From NCBI RefSeq assembly GCF_000004195.4, contig NC_030682.2:132091234-132155233 (forward strand): a DNA stretch of 64,000 nucleotides. Reading direction: 5' to 3'. Both the position numbers and the translations under genes were made by a program. Under the pieces are notes generated by a model that did not search any database, had not been told where the DNA came from, and saw only the letters and a program-made list of their open reading frames with translations. Source of the DNA: Xenopus tropicalis (taxonomy: Eukaryota > Chordata > Amphibia > Anura > Pipidae). Below, in pieces: positions 1 through 11,048 of this stretch (its first letter is position 1; every line of letters starts with the position of its first letter).

Positions 1-1918
1 CCACCCAGACCTGTCAGTTATTTAACAGTTTGCACTAACCCTTCTATAAGAAAGGAGCCAAGTTTGCAGCAGTGCAGTAACCTGTAAGAAACAAACTGCC
101 AACATTAATGACTGGCGGTTCTGGGTTGTTGCAAAGCAAGTAAAGTAGTGTATGTGGGACAGCTCTGAATATAGAAACCTACAGTATGGCTGTGCCCATG
201 TTCATTTAAGGGGCCGCTTGTTCAGGTTCTTTCACATAAGCGTGATCCATATTTATATGTGTGTGTGTGTATAAGCATATAAAGTAGCCAGCGGGAGGTG
301 GGGAGAGGGAAGGCTGGGTGCCGGCACAGTATGTATGGACTCCTTGTACCATTCCCACCTCCTGCCATTCTCTGTGCAACACAATTACTTGCCATAGGCT
401 TCTAACAAACAGTGAGAGCAGCGCATATTGGCCATTATATATACAGGTAACTGGGTAAATGATGCTGCACAACCTGCTGTCACATTCATATCCCTGCGGT
501 GAGGAACATACAGTAAATTGGTGGCTATTATGTTGTCATCTGAATAGTAAATTAGTGATTCTCCTTGGGAGAGGCTACGTTCTGTCATACATACAGATCA
601 GTTTAAATCCAGTAACATTATAAATATCATTACAATTAGCAGTTTTTAGTATTCCTTGCTAACGAACTCTGTTGTCTGCAGGCATCATTAGGCAAATGTC
701 TCAGGCAGCGGCCCCTAAACTGTAAGGCTGCCCCCCCCCCCCCAAGGGGCAGGGAATGGGGGCCCAACGTAAAGGCTGGGTAGGGTTAAATGTGGGGAAA
801 TTGTCTATTTGCCCTTGATAGATAGTCACGGAAACCCACCATGAAGGTAAGTCGGGTTACTGACTTTTAAACTGGAGTCTATAAAAGAGAAAACTTGTCA
901 AAGTTTAGGAAAACTATAAAAACATATTTAAAGCGTCAGGGGAAACAGAATTCAACTGTAATTTTAAGGTTATTACATTCTGGGGACACGTAGCATATTC
1001 AGCTAGAAGAGGTGCACTGCTTGCACTGTATTTAAAGGCAAATAGGCTGTAATCAATATAACCCAAGCAAGTTGCATTATGTCTAGGTGTCACTGAGATC
1101 TTCATCTTATTTGGGAAGCTCCGAAATATCTCCATAGTGCCATGTTCCATAGGAGTGTTCTGTGCGTGCAAATAGCTTCTATAGCTGGATTGATTTTGAT
1201 TGATTTATGAGCCTAATAAAGTGCATTCCAGTTTAGTTTTACTTGATGCTAATGAATCTAGAGGAAATCCTTGTGTATCCCAAAGGGATCTTATTGGGGG
1301 TTTTAGTGTTTAAATGTTTTTGGTATCTGTAAAGCACAGGGTTCCTTATTGCATTAAAAATAGGGGGTCAAGCATTCTATATCATAGATACTATACATGT
1401 AGTAAAGCCCTGCAAATACAATAAGAGTCATGTTGTATATATAAATGTGTGTGTATACACTGTATATATGTGCTGAATGGGCTCTAGCTACAGAGACATT
1501 TACTAACAGGCATTAATCTTCCTTTGTGTTATTCCTAGTAGTCATTTTGAGTGTCATCTACTTTAGATACACGTTATTTCCTGGAAGGTTGTGCTGTTCT
1601 ACTTATGTTAATGGCACCTTCCATTACCCACAACCCTGTTTCATTCTTGTTTTTATCCATTAACCTCAGTGAAATAAATGGCATTCATTTCCCTTCTTAT
1701 ACCCCCAAGTGCACATATCATTTTCCCCTTGGTTTCTTCTGTTCATGCAATCTGCCTTATTGGAGCTGTGATTATTCGCTCTGTGCCTTTATTCCTAGAT
1801 ATGCCTTGTTAGTACTCTAGGAAGTACTCTGCTTCATTGGGAAAGAGAATATGCACTATTAACAGGTAGAACTTGTCCTGTGTCACTATAGAAAGCAATG
1901 GGCATGGAGAAGCTTGAC

Positions 1919-1975
<57 letters not shown>
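1919..1975. repeat. (TA)n(GA)n compound microsatellite
   Basis: About ten TA units are followed directly by about 19 GA units. It abuts the hammerhead-type element on its right, and a further TA run lies on the other side of that element (2084-2102). Confidence 0.95.
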
Positions 1976-1976
<1 letters not shown>

Positions 1977-1977
1977 A

Positions 1978-2095
1978 AAATTGGAACAATGCCGCACTCA
2001 CAGGGCTTAGTGTAGAAAAATAGAGTAGTTTATTCAAACAAAAACCTAACGTTTCGGCTGGAACCTCAGCCTTTCTCAAAGTATATATTTATATA
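1978..2095 (-). mobile_element. Hammerhead-core retroelement fragment 1
   Basis: Read on the minus strand, the order is a degenerate core TTGAGAA (2079-2073), a perfect stem-loop GGCTG/CAGCC, GAAACGTT, AATAAA, and an end in GAGTGCGGC. It lies between TA microsatellites. The same order of parts recurs in the elements at 6.9, 33.9 and 53.0 kb. The core differs from CTGANGA at two positions, both explicable as transitions, so it is probably inactive. Confidence 0.6.
2048..2079 (-). ncRNA. Degenerate hammerhead ribozyme core
   Basis: On the minus strand, TTGAGAA stands where CTGANGA is expected. It is followed by a 5-bp stem II (GGCTG with CAGCC) and then GAAAC plus the self-complementary AACGTT. 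Two core changes make self-cleavage unlikely. Confidence 0.5.
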
Positions 2096-2159
2096 TATAT
2101 ATAGCTTGTATTGTGTGTCTCTGTGGGTTTCCTGCCACCTCCAAATCCATACAGGCAAA

Positions 2160-2252
2160 TTAGATTAGATTGTAAGCTTTACTGGGAATGTGTATGATGT
2201 GTAATCTCTGCAGATATGTCAGCACTATATAAATGAAGAATAATAACTAGAG
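2160..2252 (+). repeat. L2-like LINE 3' tail remnant
   Basis: The segment reads TTAGATTGTAAGCT, then CAGCACTATATAAATGAA and AATAATAA. The same arrangement (TTGTAAGCTC ... GCTTTATAAATAAATG ... AATAAT repeats) is seen at 60567-60741 and 53725-53775. Such tails are typical of L2/CR1-type LINEs and the SINEs that copy them. No coding part is left here. Confidence 0.5.
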
Positions 2253-2921
2253 GGCAGAAAAATGGAGAAAAAATAAACCCTCTCAGCTTGCATAGAGGGC
2301 CAAGTACAGTTACATAACTACAGTTGCAATGAAATATTAACCAGCAGATTTGTGGATTTCACCATTTGCGTTTAGTGAGATATGGGCAGCCATGAATAGG
2401 GGCCAGAAAAGGCCCTGGTAATGTGGCCCTATATTCCTCCATGCAGCCCTGACCTGGTTGGAATTGAAAAGTCAGGCAAGGGGAAATATCATACATTCTA
2501 CTGTAGATATTTCCATACAAAGGGAATAGTTAAAACAAGGAGAGCACAACATGCCTTTAAGATACTAAATAGAACATATTCCAGTAGAAGTTTGCTATTT
2601 TATATATAAAGCTTAGGAAACCAGATGAAGAGACTGATTGGTGATTGGAATATTCTTATAATGTAATAAAAGCCTCACGAGTTCTGGAAGTTCATAGCAA
2701 CCAATAAGCAGGTAGCATTTACTGGTCAACTTCATGGAAAATATGGATTTGGTTGCTGTGGGTTACTAGACCTAGTGTGGCCAATTTTATGCATTATTCT
2801 TTATCTTAAATATGCTACAAGGCTTGTGTGTATCCAGCAAGTGATTAAATGGCACTGTTTAGTCAGCTTGGGCATGATAGGCACGTTTTTGCTAATGCCG
2901 TTTCCCACTTGGCTTTTCCAG

Positions 2922-3063
2922 AAGTCGGAGGGAAGAAGCTGAAGAGCACCATCCAGAGAAGTACGGAAACAGGCCTGGCCGTGGAAATGAGAAACTGGAT
3001 GAGCCGCCAAGCAAGCAGGGAGTCCACAGATGGGAGTATGAACAGCTACAGCTCAGAGGGGAA
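2922..3063 (+). CDS. rims2: RIMS2 coding exon (linker before C2B)
   Basis: The acceptor ttttccag ends at 2921 and the donor GTAAGT starts at 3064. The exon is 142 nt. The translation includes KLKSTIQRSTETGLAVEMRN followed by WMSRQASRESTDGSMNSYSS, a serine-rich linker conserved in RIM1 and RIM2. It ends in codon phase 2 (AA), which the first T of the next exon completes to Asn. Confidence 0.93.
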
Positions 3064-4860
3064 GTAAGTTGGCTCCATCTTCATATGGAAGAACAGAACA
3101 TTCCCTACACTTGTGTAACCCCAGTAAGCCGGCCGTGTCCAAATGCTCCTAATAAAGCTTTATTTATACTAGTGTCCAGTTTTATTTTACTTGCTGTGCA
3201 GTTGTTCTCTTTGTGCTTACCAAGAACATGCATGTGTTTGTATGTATCCGTTGCACCAAAAACCCGTTTGTATTATGACTGAAATCACATTATAAGTTGC
3301 AAGTTGGTATTATTTACACAATGCTTAGCGTTGGGTTCCTTGGGTTGAGCCGTGCATGTAGCTTACTCCTGGTAGTGTTGTACAACATAGCAATAGGGCC
3401 GGCTGTGTGCGGGTTTATGCTGGATTGTAGGATATGGCAGTCATGTGGTTCCTGCGTTGGTTTTCTTTGATGTTGCATTAGCCTAATACCTTTGGGCTGT
3501 GCTGTCTCCCTTGCCAACTCATCATAAAAACAGAACTGCTCCGTAAAGGATGAATTATATAATGTCTGCCTTAGAGATTTAAAGTGGGGGATATTTATCT
3601 TTTAACATGAACAGAAGTACCTCCCTTATGGAGACGGATATATACACTATGTGGCTTCTACTATCCTTTTGATCGCAACTTCAGAGAGATTTCTATATCC
3701 TTTTATTTTACAAGAGGGGGTACATTATTTTTCTGAGGATACAAAGCACTGATATTGCCTGATTTCATGGCCCAGCACCATTTATATCAATTTATATTGC
3801 CCTTTATTACCAATGTGAAATATACATACACTGAAAAACTAACATGAAAGTGGGGTCATTGCAAAATATGTGATGTGAAACCCCAATGTGTTGCTCCTTG
3901 GGACTGGCTGTGCACTTGAACAGAGGCCCAAGATAAGCTGAATCTTTGGTGTTTGCCATTCCATATTCCACGCATCTGTACTACAACCCTGTGTTTTGTG
4001 AAGTGCTTAGGTGCTACATACATTAGCCAAGTTGCTTTGTGGGGTCCCCATATACTTGTATGACTATAGACCTGCACCTTTAAATTTAAAATTGAACTAA
4101 GCACCATATTACCCAATGTGGGCAGATTAATGGGTTGATCTGAATTAGAATTTTGGAAGATCATTTACTATGTGTACATAATTCATATAATTAATTTTTC
4201 CTCATGTTTTAATATTGCATTTGTGCAATTCTATTACTCTCTGTCACATTCTGTGGGTTTATTAGTTTCACCCTCTGTCCCACTTTCATACCCATATCTC
4301 TCATGGACCTCTGAAAGCAGCAGTGCAGTAAAAATTGTGGTACAGATCCTGCAATGTGTCTTATGAGACATTTTATTCCCAGTGTATGTCTAACATTTCT
4401 TGCCATTAAGCAAGGCTGAACTGCTGTTTCATTGCTAAGGAAAGTAGCAACTCTAATGCATAGCCTGTTCTCTTTCTATATGTTTATCTATCCTTCCCTC
4501 CATGTGTATATATTATGTATATTCATATATATAATATATCATATTTTTCATGGCTTTTGCGCTAGTTAAGATATTAATAGCCTATGCCTGGTCTGTTAGG
4601 ATCAGCTATCCTTGGGGACATGGGGATTTTACTGGTGACCAAGCCTTACTAATATAATAATAACAATAATAGCATTGTTCTTTTTCTCGCTAAGGAATTC
4701 AGTGACCATATAAATGCACAAGGATTAGTTATACAGGTCAGGAACGTATAATACAACAGGGGGTACATTTTTATAATGGCTCAACCCGATGCTTTGATAC
4801 CAGTTTCCTATAAGGATGAATTATACTTACATTAATATCATTTTGCTTTCTTTTCCCAAG
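3064..4860. other. RIMS2 intron
   Basis: Intron between two C2B-proximal exons. Apart from short AT-rich runs (about 4500-4550) I see no element or exon I can support. Confidence 0.7.
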
Positions 4861-4973
4861 TCTGATATTCCCTGGGGTCCGACTGGGTTCCGACAGCCAG
4901 TTCAGTGACTTTTTGGATGGTCTTGGTCCTGCCCAGCTGGTTGGTCGCCAGACTTTGGCCACGCCCTCTATGG
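4861..4973 (+). CDS. rims2: RIMS2 coding exon (start of C2B region)
   Basis: A pyrimidine-rich acceptor ending in cccaag at 4860 is followed by 113 nt of coding sequence and a strong GTAAGTG donor at 4974. It encodes LIFPGVRLGSDSQFSDFLDG followed by LGPAQLVGRQTLATPSM, the signature just ahead of C2B in RIM proteins. It ends in phase 1. Confidence 0.94.
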
Positions 4974-5164
4974 GTAAGTGTGAAAATTGCATGTAAAGAC
5001 AGTAGTGAGGTTTATTTACAGTATGAAAACGTGGCTGCCTTTGTTCATAGAACATTGATTTGCTGCAATGTAGCATTTTGATATGACTTGGGTATTCTTT
5101 AATTTTGCATTCTTTTAAATTTAATGTTATAATAGGATCAGTCAGACTATAACATGGCTAGACT

Positions 5165-5290
5165 AGGGACAGGTGTCTAGCTGAGCCACTGAGCCTTCCA
5201 GTAAAGCATACAGTTTATTATATATACAGAGATGCATTGCATTCCATGTTTCGGCCACATGAATCCTTCCTCAGGTGAAGACACCTCTTT
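5165..5290 (-). mobile_element. Hammerhead-core retroelement fragment 2
   Basis: On the minus strand the segment contains CCTGAGGAAGG (5276-5266), then GGCCGAAACATGG (5255-5243), then a TA-rich stretch with AATAAA and a GGCTCAGTGGC end. The order of parts matches the other hammerhead-type elements. Stem II is poorly paired here. Confidence 0.45.
5247..5274 (-). ncRNA. Possible decayed hammerhead ribozyme core
   Basis: CTGAGGA and GAAAC are intact on the minus strand (5274-5268 and 5252-5248). Only about two base pairs of stem II (GG with CC) can form between them. Confidence 0.4.
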
Positions 5291-5517
5291 CCACTGCCAG
5301 TGAAGTCCCAGCAAATATTGCCAAGGGCCAATATTGATTTCTCAGCATGTCAGAAAACTCCATAGATTTTTCCAATTATTCCTAGACAACAAGCCCCAGA
5401 ATAAAGCCTCATTAGGCTCTAAAAGTTTGTCAAAGCCCTACGTAATTCCAAATAAGTCGTTTTATGTTTTCTGCTGGAAACTATAATATCTCTGTTCTTT
5501 CCTCTGGTTTATTACAG

Positions 5518-5619
5518 GAGATATTCAGGTTGGAATGGCTGACAAAAAAGGCCAGTTGGAGGTGGAGGTGATACGAGCCCGTGGTCTTGTTGTAAAACCA
5601 GGCTCAAAGACACTGCCAG
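5518..5619 (+). CDS. rims2: RIMS2 coding exon (first C2B strands)
   Basis: The acceptor attacag ends at 5517 and the donor GTGAGT starts at 5620; the exon is 102 nt. It encodes GDIQVGMADKKGQLEVEVIR followed by ARGLVVKPGSKTLP, the first beta strands of C2B. Frame continues through the donor for some 36 codons to a stop, but the splice site and homology place the exon end at 5619. Confidence 0.93.
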
Positions 5620-5957
5620 GTGAGTTATTCACTGAGGAATCCACGGAAATCACGTTTCAGCAGTTTGGCAACATTCATAGCTATTTCAATCCTGCAGTAG
5701 ATTATAAATCTGTGCAGGTAACTCCTTAGGTTTCTCTTGGCTCACCCTTGGGTAAGGGGCACACGTGGCATATCAGGGGTCATATTTTTCAGAAAGTTAA
5801 GTAAGGAATAACATAAATTCTGCATTCATGTGATTGCCTTTTACGTGTATCGGAGGCAGATATACTCACCAGGATAGACAGGAGAGCACCTCCAAAACAC
5901 CACTGTACAAAAGCTTTGACCGAATACCAAACCAGATCTGAAACCTAAACTGCTTAT

Positions 5958-6790
5958 TTAAAGGAGAAGGAAAGTCATTTTAACATTTTACTGCCTATAG
6001 ATTCGCCACATTAGTGCCACCTAGAACACTTGTTTAAAGGAACAGTAACACCAAAAAATGAAAGTGTATAAAAGTAACTAAAATATAATGTGCTGCTGCC
6101 CTGCACTGGTAAAAGTTGTGTGTTTACTTCAGAAAGTCTACTATAATTTATATAAATAAGCTGCTATGTAGCCATGGGGGCAGCCATTCAAAGGAGAAAA
6201 GGCACAGGCACATAGCAGATAACAGATAAAACACTATTGTATTCTACAGAGCTTATTAGTTATCTGCTATGTAACCTGTGCCTTTTTTCCAGCTATAATG
6301 GCTGCCCCCGGGGCTACACAGCAGCTTATTATATAAATTATAGTAGTGTTACTGTAGCAAACACCCCAGTTTTACCAGTGCAGGGCAACAGTGCATTTTA
6401 TTTTTATTACTTTAAAGCTCTTTCATTTTTTGGTCTTACTGTTCCTTTAAGATTGCAGCTGCCATTTTAAGTAGCTTTGAGTTGCAGCTTTAGAATTGGT
6501 AGCTCAGATCACACGTTCCTAAGGGTGGGGGAGTGAGTTTTATGAATTCTTATGGGAGGGGGGAGCAGGAGAGGGGAGAGAGCTGAGCAGACTCTGGCCC
6601 CAGGAATGAATGATTTTTCTGAGAGTGGAAGTCTGATACCAAAGAATATGTTTACAAAAAGGAGACAAGAAATCCTGTGTTTCTTTTGATAGAGGACTCA
6701 GTACAGCGTTTCTGTGAGTGCTTATGGCTGTATTTACATAGACCTTTCTTATAAAGCTTACTTAGTTTTTACCTTTCCTTCTCCTTTTAA
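5958..6790. mobile_element. T2-like MITE (outer), TTAAAGGAGAAGGAAAG ends
   Basis: The left end TTAAAGGAGAAGGAAAG has an inverted partner CCTTTCCTTCTCCTTTTAA ending at 6790. TTAAAGG ends with TTAA at the borders are the hallmark of the Xenopus T2 MITE superfamily. A second, different T2-like MITE has inserted inside it at 6034-6450. Confidence 0.75.
6034..6450. mobile_element. T2-like MITE (inner, nested)
   Basis: The element begins TTAAAGGAACAGTAA and ends TACTGTTCCTTTAA, forming a long imperfect inverted repeat of 417 bp. The arms carry matching blocks such as GGCAGCCAT and ATGGCTGCC, or TAGCAGATAAC and GTTATCTGCTA. It lies within the outer MITE 5958-6790 and is therefore the younger insertion. 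Confidence 0.8.
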
Positions 6791-6842
6791 CTTGAGGAAG
6801 ATCCAAAAAAGCATTAGCTAATGAATATTCTCCCCTTCAGTT

Positions 6843-7000
6843 AAAAACACATGAAAACAGGCGCACTCTTATAGTGTAAAATCAAAAGTAAATAGTTTAA
6901 TACATAAAAGTTGCACTTGCAATTGTTGCAGTACAATACGAATCAATCAATGAGGCCCAACGCGTTTCGTCATCAAGTGACTTCCTCAGGGGAATCTCAT
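6843..7000 (-). mobile_element. Hammerhead-core retroelement fragment 3
   Basis: On the minus strand the segment runs TGAGATTCCCCTGAGGAAG, stem-loop, GAAACGCGTTGGGCCTCA, then about 90 nt ending in AGAGTGCGCCTGTTTTC. The tail has no AATAAA but has ATTAAA-like sequence (TATTAAAC). It lies in the RIMS2 intron before exon 7124-7263, antisense to the gene. Confidence 0.65.
6951..6999 (-). ncRNA. Hammerhead ribozyme motif with two-part stem I
   Basis: Read on the minus strand: CTGAGGA (6989-6983), stem II GTCA/TGAC with a CTTGA loop, GAAAC (6968-6964), then GCGTT. Stem I can form from CCC with GGG, and after an internal loop from TGAG with CTCA. This resembles natural type I hammerheads with a bulged stem I. 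All conserved core bases are present. Confidence 0.65.
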
Positions 7001-7123
7001 ATCTATCATAGATAATCATTATTTTAAATGTTTATGGGGTATTTTTGCATTTGTTGCATATTGTAAGCATTGGCGCAGTAGATTGCTCCTCAGTCACTTC
7101 AATCTGTTTCTCTTCCTTTCTAG

Positions 7124-7263
7124 CACCCTATGTTAAGGTGTATCTCTTAGAAAATGGAGTGTGCATAGCCAAAAAGAAAACAAAAGTAGCAAGAAAAACG
7201 CTGGAGCCTCTATACCAGCAAGTGTTAGCGTTTGAGGAATCACCACAAGGGAAGGTCCTACAG
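7124..7263 (+). CDS. rims2: RIMS2 coding exon (central C2B)
   Basis: The acceptor cctttctag ends at 7123 and the donor GTAAGG starts at 7264; the exon is 140 nt. It encodes PYVKVYLLENGVCIAKKKTK followed by VARKTLEPLYQQVLAFEESP and QGKVLQ. The basic KKKTK stretch lies in the lipid-binding strand typical of C2B domains. It ends in phase 0. Confidence 0.95.
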
Positions 7264-7302
7264 GTAAGGTTCTAACATTGATTAGCAAAGTAGCTCTGTA
7301 AC

Positions 7303-7600
7303 CCTCCTCCTGCTTGTCTGTCTTTCTGTCTGTCTATCTGTCTATCTTTCTATCTATATCTATCATTCTATCTGTCTATCATTCTATCTGTCTATATCAT
7401 TCTGTCTATCTGTCTGTCTATCTAACGTTCTATTTTTCTATCATCTTTATCTGTCATTCTATCTATCTGTCTATCTATTGTTCTATCTATCATCTATCTA
7501 TTTATCTCTCTGTCTGTCTGTCTAGCTATCATTCAATCTCTATCTATTTATCTGTCTGTTATCTTTCTTTCTCAGTATATCTATCTCTATCTGTCTTTCT
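7303..7600 (+). repeat. (TCTG/TCTA)n microsatellite
   Basis: Nearly 300 bp of interrupted tetranucleotide repeats (TCTG, TCTA, TTCTA) start about 40 bp after the RIMS2 exon donor at 7264. The open frame across it is a by-product of the repeat. Confidence 0.95.
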
Positions 7601-7781
7601 AGTCTCCATTGAGTTAATGTTCTGGTCTATTATTTTACTATAATTGGACATTTTTCCCAAGATCCCTTATCTTATGTTAAACGATAAGCTACTTGGATCA
7701 AATTCCCAGTAAAGAACTGTTTTGAGTGCAGTGTTGTTACTGTTTCGCTTATTATCTTTCTCTTTTCCTTTGCTCCATCAG

Positions 7782-8000
7782 ATCATTGTTTGGGGTGACT
7801 ATGGACGCATGGACCACAAGTCCTTCATGGGGGTGGCTCAGATACTTTTAGATGAACTGGACCTATCCAGCATGGTGATTGGATGGTATAAACTTTTCCC
7901 CCCTTCATCTTTAGTAGACCCAACGTTGGCTCCACTCACTAGGAGAGCTTCCCAATCATCTCTTGAAAGCTCCACGGGACCTTCTTATGCTCGTTCATAG
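7782..8000 (+). CDS. rims2: RIMS2 terminal coding exon
   Basis: The acceptor ctccatcag ends at 7781. Coding runs 72 codons to TAG at 7998-8000. It encodes IIVWGDYGRMDHKSFMGVAQ, then the WYKLFPPSSLVDPTL motif and a serine-rich C-terminal tail ending SYARS. The last C2B strands and helix are complete and the length matches RIM2 of other vertebrates. Confidence 0.95.
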   Translation: MIVWGDYGRMDHKSFMGVAQILLDELDLSSMVIGWYKLFPPSSLVDPTLAPLTRRASQSSLESSTGPSYARS

Positions 8001-8646
8001 CATCTGTGAAAAACAACTTGTCTGTGCAACCAGCGTTACAAAAAATGTAAAATCTCAACAAAACAAAAACAACAGGTCGCAAACCCTGGTAAACACTGCA
8101 TGCTTAATGTTGTGTCTTCTGAGCCTGTTTCTAGGGATTCCAAGCGATCCTGTGTTCTCAGAGGAAGTTGCACACATTGTGCGCTAAAGAAGGCTCTCAG
8201 GGGAAGGAGCGGAGTTACGCATGACCAACAGGGTTGGAGACCAGAGAAGTTCAGTTCTAGTTGAATCTGAAGCCATGGATAACTGACACTATTAAAAAAA
8301 AAAGTCAATCTTTCATGCAACAAAAGTCATAATCAATGACATGTCATATTGTTGCTAGTTTTTTGGGTTTTTTTGGAAAATGTATTTCATTTTTGTATTT
8401 GACCCCAAAGACCGGGTAAGCCGAAGAATGAGATCTAAAGCAAGCAAAGCAGAAAACTAGGAGACCACAGGAGAAAGAGATGGCCCAGTGTTATTAAGGA
8501 CAGTCGTTACGAGATATTACACAGCCCATTCGCTTTGGAAAGGTTGGCGACGCGTTTAACGCAACGAGCCCACCGCGCAAGATCTCTCCAGGGAAGATTT
8601 TTTTATTTCTGTGGTTATTCTGTACTGTATGAAATTTAAAGAAAAA

Positions 8647-8679
<33 letters not shown>

Positions 8680-9035
8680 GCATGGACATGGATCTAAGTA
8701 AACACTAAAATGATTTTATTTGGGCTGCAACTTGCAAAAAAAAAAACCACACAAAAATAAACGACAAAATAACAAAAAAGAATCAGCCATTTTCAACAAT
8801 TTATATGATTTTTATGAAAACAAAAAAAAAATGTCACTAGTGCATGTTATAAAAAGGGAGAGAATGCAACCGCGTGATACGATGACAACAACCACCTTTC
8901 TCATTCTTAACAACCAATCACGGTCTGTGGTTTTTTTTTTCGTTTTTTTTTTTTCTTTTTGCAGACTTATATTCGACAGAAAAACAAAACGAATCATTTA
9001 TAGCAAATATTTAAAATTCTGTTGATGTGACGAGA

Positions 9036-9041
9036 AATAAA
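9036..9041 (+). terminator. Candidate proximal poly(A) signal of RIMS2
   Basis: AATAAA about 1.04 kb after the stop codon, with T-rich sequence downstream. A candidate only. Confidence 0.35.
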
Positions 9042-11042
9042 TGTAACATATAAGATTTATTTAAATGTAAAAGGTCCAAGCCTTGTAAAGTTGAACATTT
9101 CCGTGCAGAATTGTACATTGTCCCTTTCTGTCACTTCTTCTCATCCATAGACATTTTTGCATTTTGTCCTTCCGCCCCATGTCCCCTCCCCCCCATCTGA
9201 TCACTGATTCTAATGCTTTTTTGATCAAGGATTGCAGAATTTTTTCCTCCCTGCATTCTTGTATTGTCTGATAGAAAATAAACAAAAGGAAAACGTTACT
9301 GTTTTGATCCCTCCCCCTGAGCGGCAGAGAAGATATCACTGCATTACGGCCTTTTCTGATCCTCGTGGGATGCCGTATTTTCTTTCATTCAAGCATGTTG
9401 AAAAACAAAAAAACAAAAACAAAAAAAAAAAACGATTTTGCAACATGGCTTGAGAATACCTAAGGTAATTCAGCATGTATTTGTTATAGAAGATATTTGA
9501 ACTTTTTTGCAATATCTTGTACAGTGCATGGTAACTATTTTTTCACCATCAGATCGAATCCTTCAGAAAAAAAAATGACAGAATTATGCGGCCATTTTTT
9601 TTTTTTTTTTCTTTCCAGCACCCACTGGTATGGATTTCAAGGTGGAACCAAAAACAAAAAAAAAATTACAAAAATTCACTCTGATTTTCTTTTGGGAGGA
9701 ATCCCATTTTTGCACATTTTCTGAGTTCTGAGTAATACCAAGTTGATTTTTCTTTCAAAGATACACCAAGTGCTTGTAAGGCCAGTCTTTCAGAAGCACC
9801 AATAGAACTGTTTCTGAATGCGTTTGCTCTAATGTTCAATTCAGCAAGTCACACCCGTTCCTCAGATGTGCAACAGTTGCCCCGTCGGCCCACGTCTGCG
9901 GCTCCTGTGACTTGGAAGCACACGTTGAACTCTCATGCACATCTGCCTCTATAACGTCTCAGTTCGACTTAAGCAAAAACAAAAGTATATTTTTTTTAGG
10001 GGAGGGGGGGTATTTTTACTCTGGAACGAAGTCTGTTAAAATAAAAAAAACAAAAAAAAAAAACAAAAACAAATTCGCTGTCGCGTTTCAAACCTCTAGG
10101 GAAATTGTCTCTTTCGTCTGCTCCCGCAGCTATAAAACACTAAAGGTGTGGGCGTGGATATTTTGTGGGCGTATATTTAACATTGTAAATACGCAGACAT
10201 CTAGAGCCCGTGGAGAATTTAAAAAAACAAAAAGATCTGTGCACATATATGTCAAGATTTTTTTTTTTTACATACATGTATGTATATGCTTGTGTTTCTA
10301 TGTATATGCAAACAGATGAGTGCACACAAACATATCCACTGATAATTAGCAGATACGATAATCCCCGCCCCCTTTTTCAATTGGCCATAAAAAGAAACCT
10401 TCCTCTCAAATCAAGTTTGACCGATATGCAAAACTTTGATGCCTTTTTTTTCCGTTTCTGTTGTGCAATCTCACACCAAGCAAGACTGGCTTTCAATACA
10501 GTTGTTCGATGAATTCTGTTGGTTACAAAGTCACTGTTTTTAGATGGTTTTAAACCAGCAAACGATAATTACAAAAAAAAATAAAACAAAAAAAAAAAAT
10601 CAAATCGTACCATCTACAGTATCATGTCATACATATTAATAAAAACAACATTTCTGGTATTGAAAATGCAGTGTAATATGTTATTTTCTGAAAAAAAATA
10701 AATTCCCAAGATGCATTTTTCTTTCTAATTTTTATAGGGAAAAAGACCATATAAAAAGATTTGTACATACGTATCATTATGCAGTATTTATTTAAAAAGA
10801 AAAAAAGTTGATGTATTTTTTTTTTTTTTTTTTTTAATTTCACATAATGTCTGCAGCACTGTTACTGATGTAGTCCTGTAAATAACATTCCCCCGGAGGC
10901 TACTGCAGTCTTGTACATAGTACGTTTTAAAAAAAAAAAAAAGCAGAGGCAAAGACGGTTGGTGGAAATGGCACACGAGTCCTGCAATGAGCACCAACTA
11001 ATGTAAAGCATATTCATTACGGTGGTGGTATTTAACACTTTA

Positions 11043-11048
11043 AATAAA
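11043..11048 (+). terminator. Candidate distal poly(A) signal of RIMS2
   Basis: AATAAA followed by a TTTTCTTTACACGTTTGG stretch. The tandem repeat array begins within 50 bp. Confidence 0.4.

Larger units (their letters stand above)
1..2921. other. RIMS2 intron segment
   Basis: No exon with homology is visible. The segment holds a short GT run (about 257-271), a C homopolymer (731-743), the TA/GA microsatellite at 1919-1975, a hammerhead-type element at 1978-2095 and an L2-like 3' tail at 2160-2252. Confidence 0.7.
2922..8000 (+). other. rims2: RIMS2 gene, 3' coding part (five exons, C2B domain and C-terminus)
   Basis: RIM2 is a large scaffold of the presynaptic active zone that links Rab3, Munc13 and calcium channels; its C-terminal C2B domain binds phosphoinositide membranes and does not act as a classical Ca2+ sensor. 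Five exons (2922-3063, 4861-4973, 5518-5619, 7124-7263, 7782-8000) join with consistent splice phases (2, 1, 1, 0) and every one has AG/GT borders. Diagnostic peptides are FLDGLGPAQLVGRQTL, KKGQLEVEVIRARGL, PYVKVYLLENG, VWGDYGRMDHKSFMGVAQI and a C-terminus in SSLESSTGPSYARS. The PTLAPLTRR...GPSYxRS ending favours RIMS2 over RIMS1. The N-terminal exons (zinc finger, PDZ, C2A) lie upstream of the window. I saw no broken frame. Confidence 0.95.

Noticed and set aside
7314..7643. Open frame rich in Leu, Ser and Tyr
   Set aside because: It is the translation of a TCTG/TCTA microsatellite directly after a RIMS2 exon donor.
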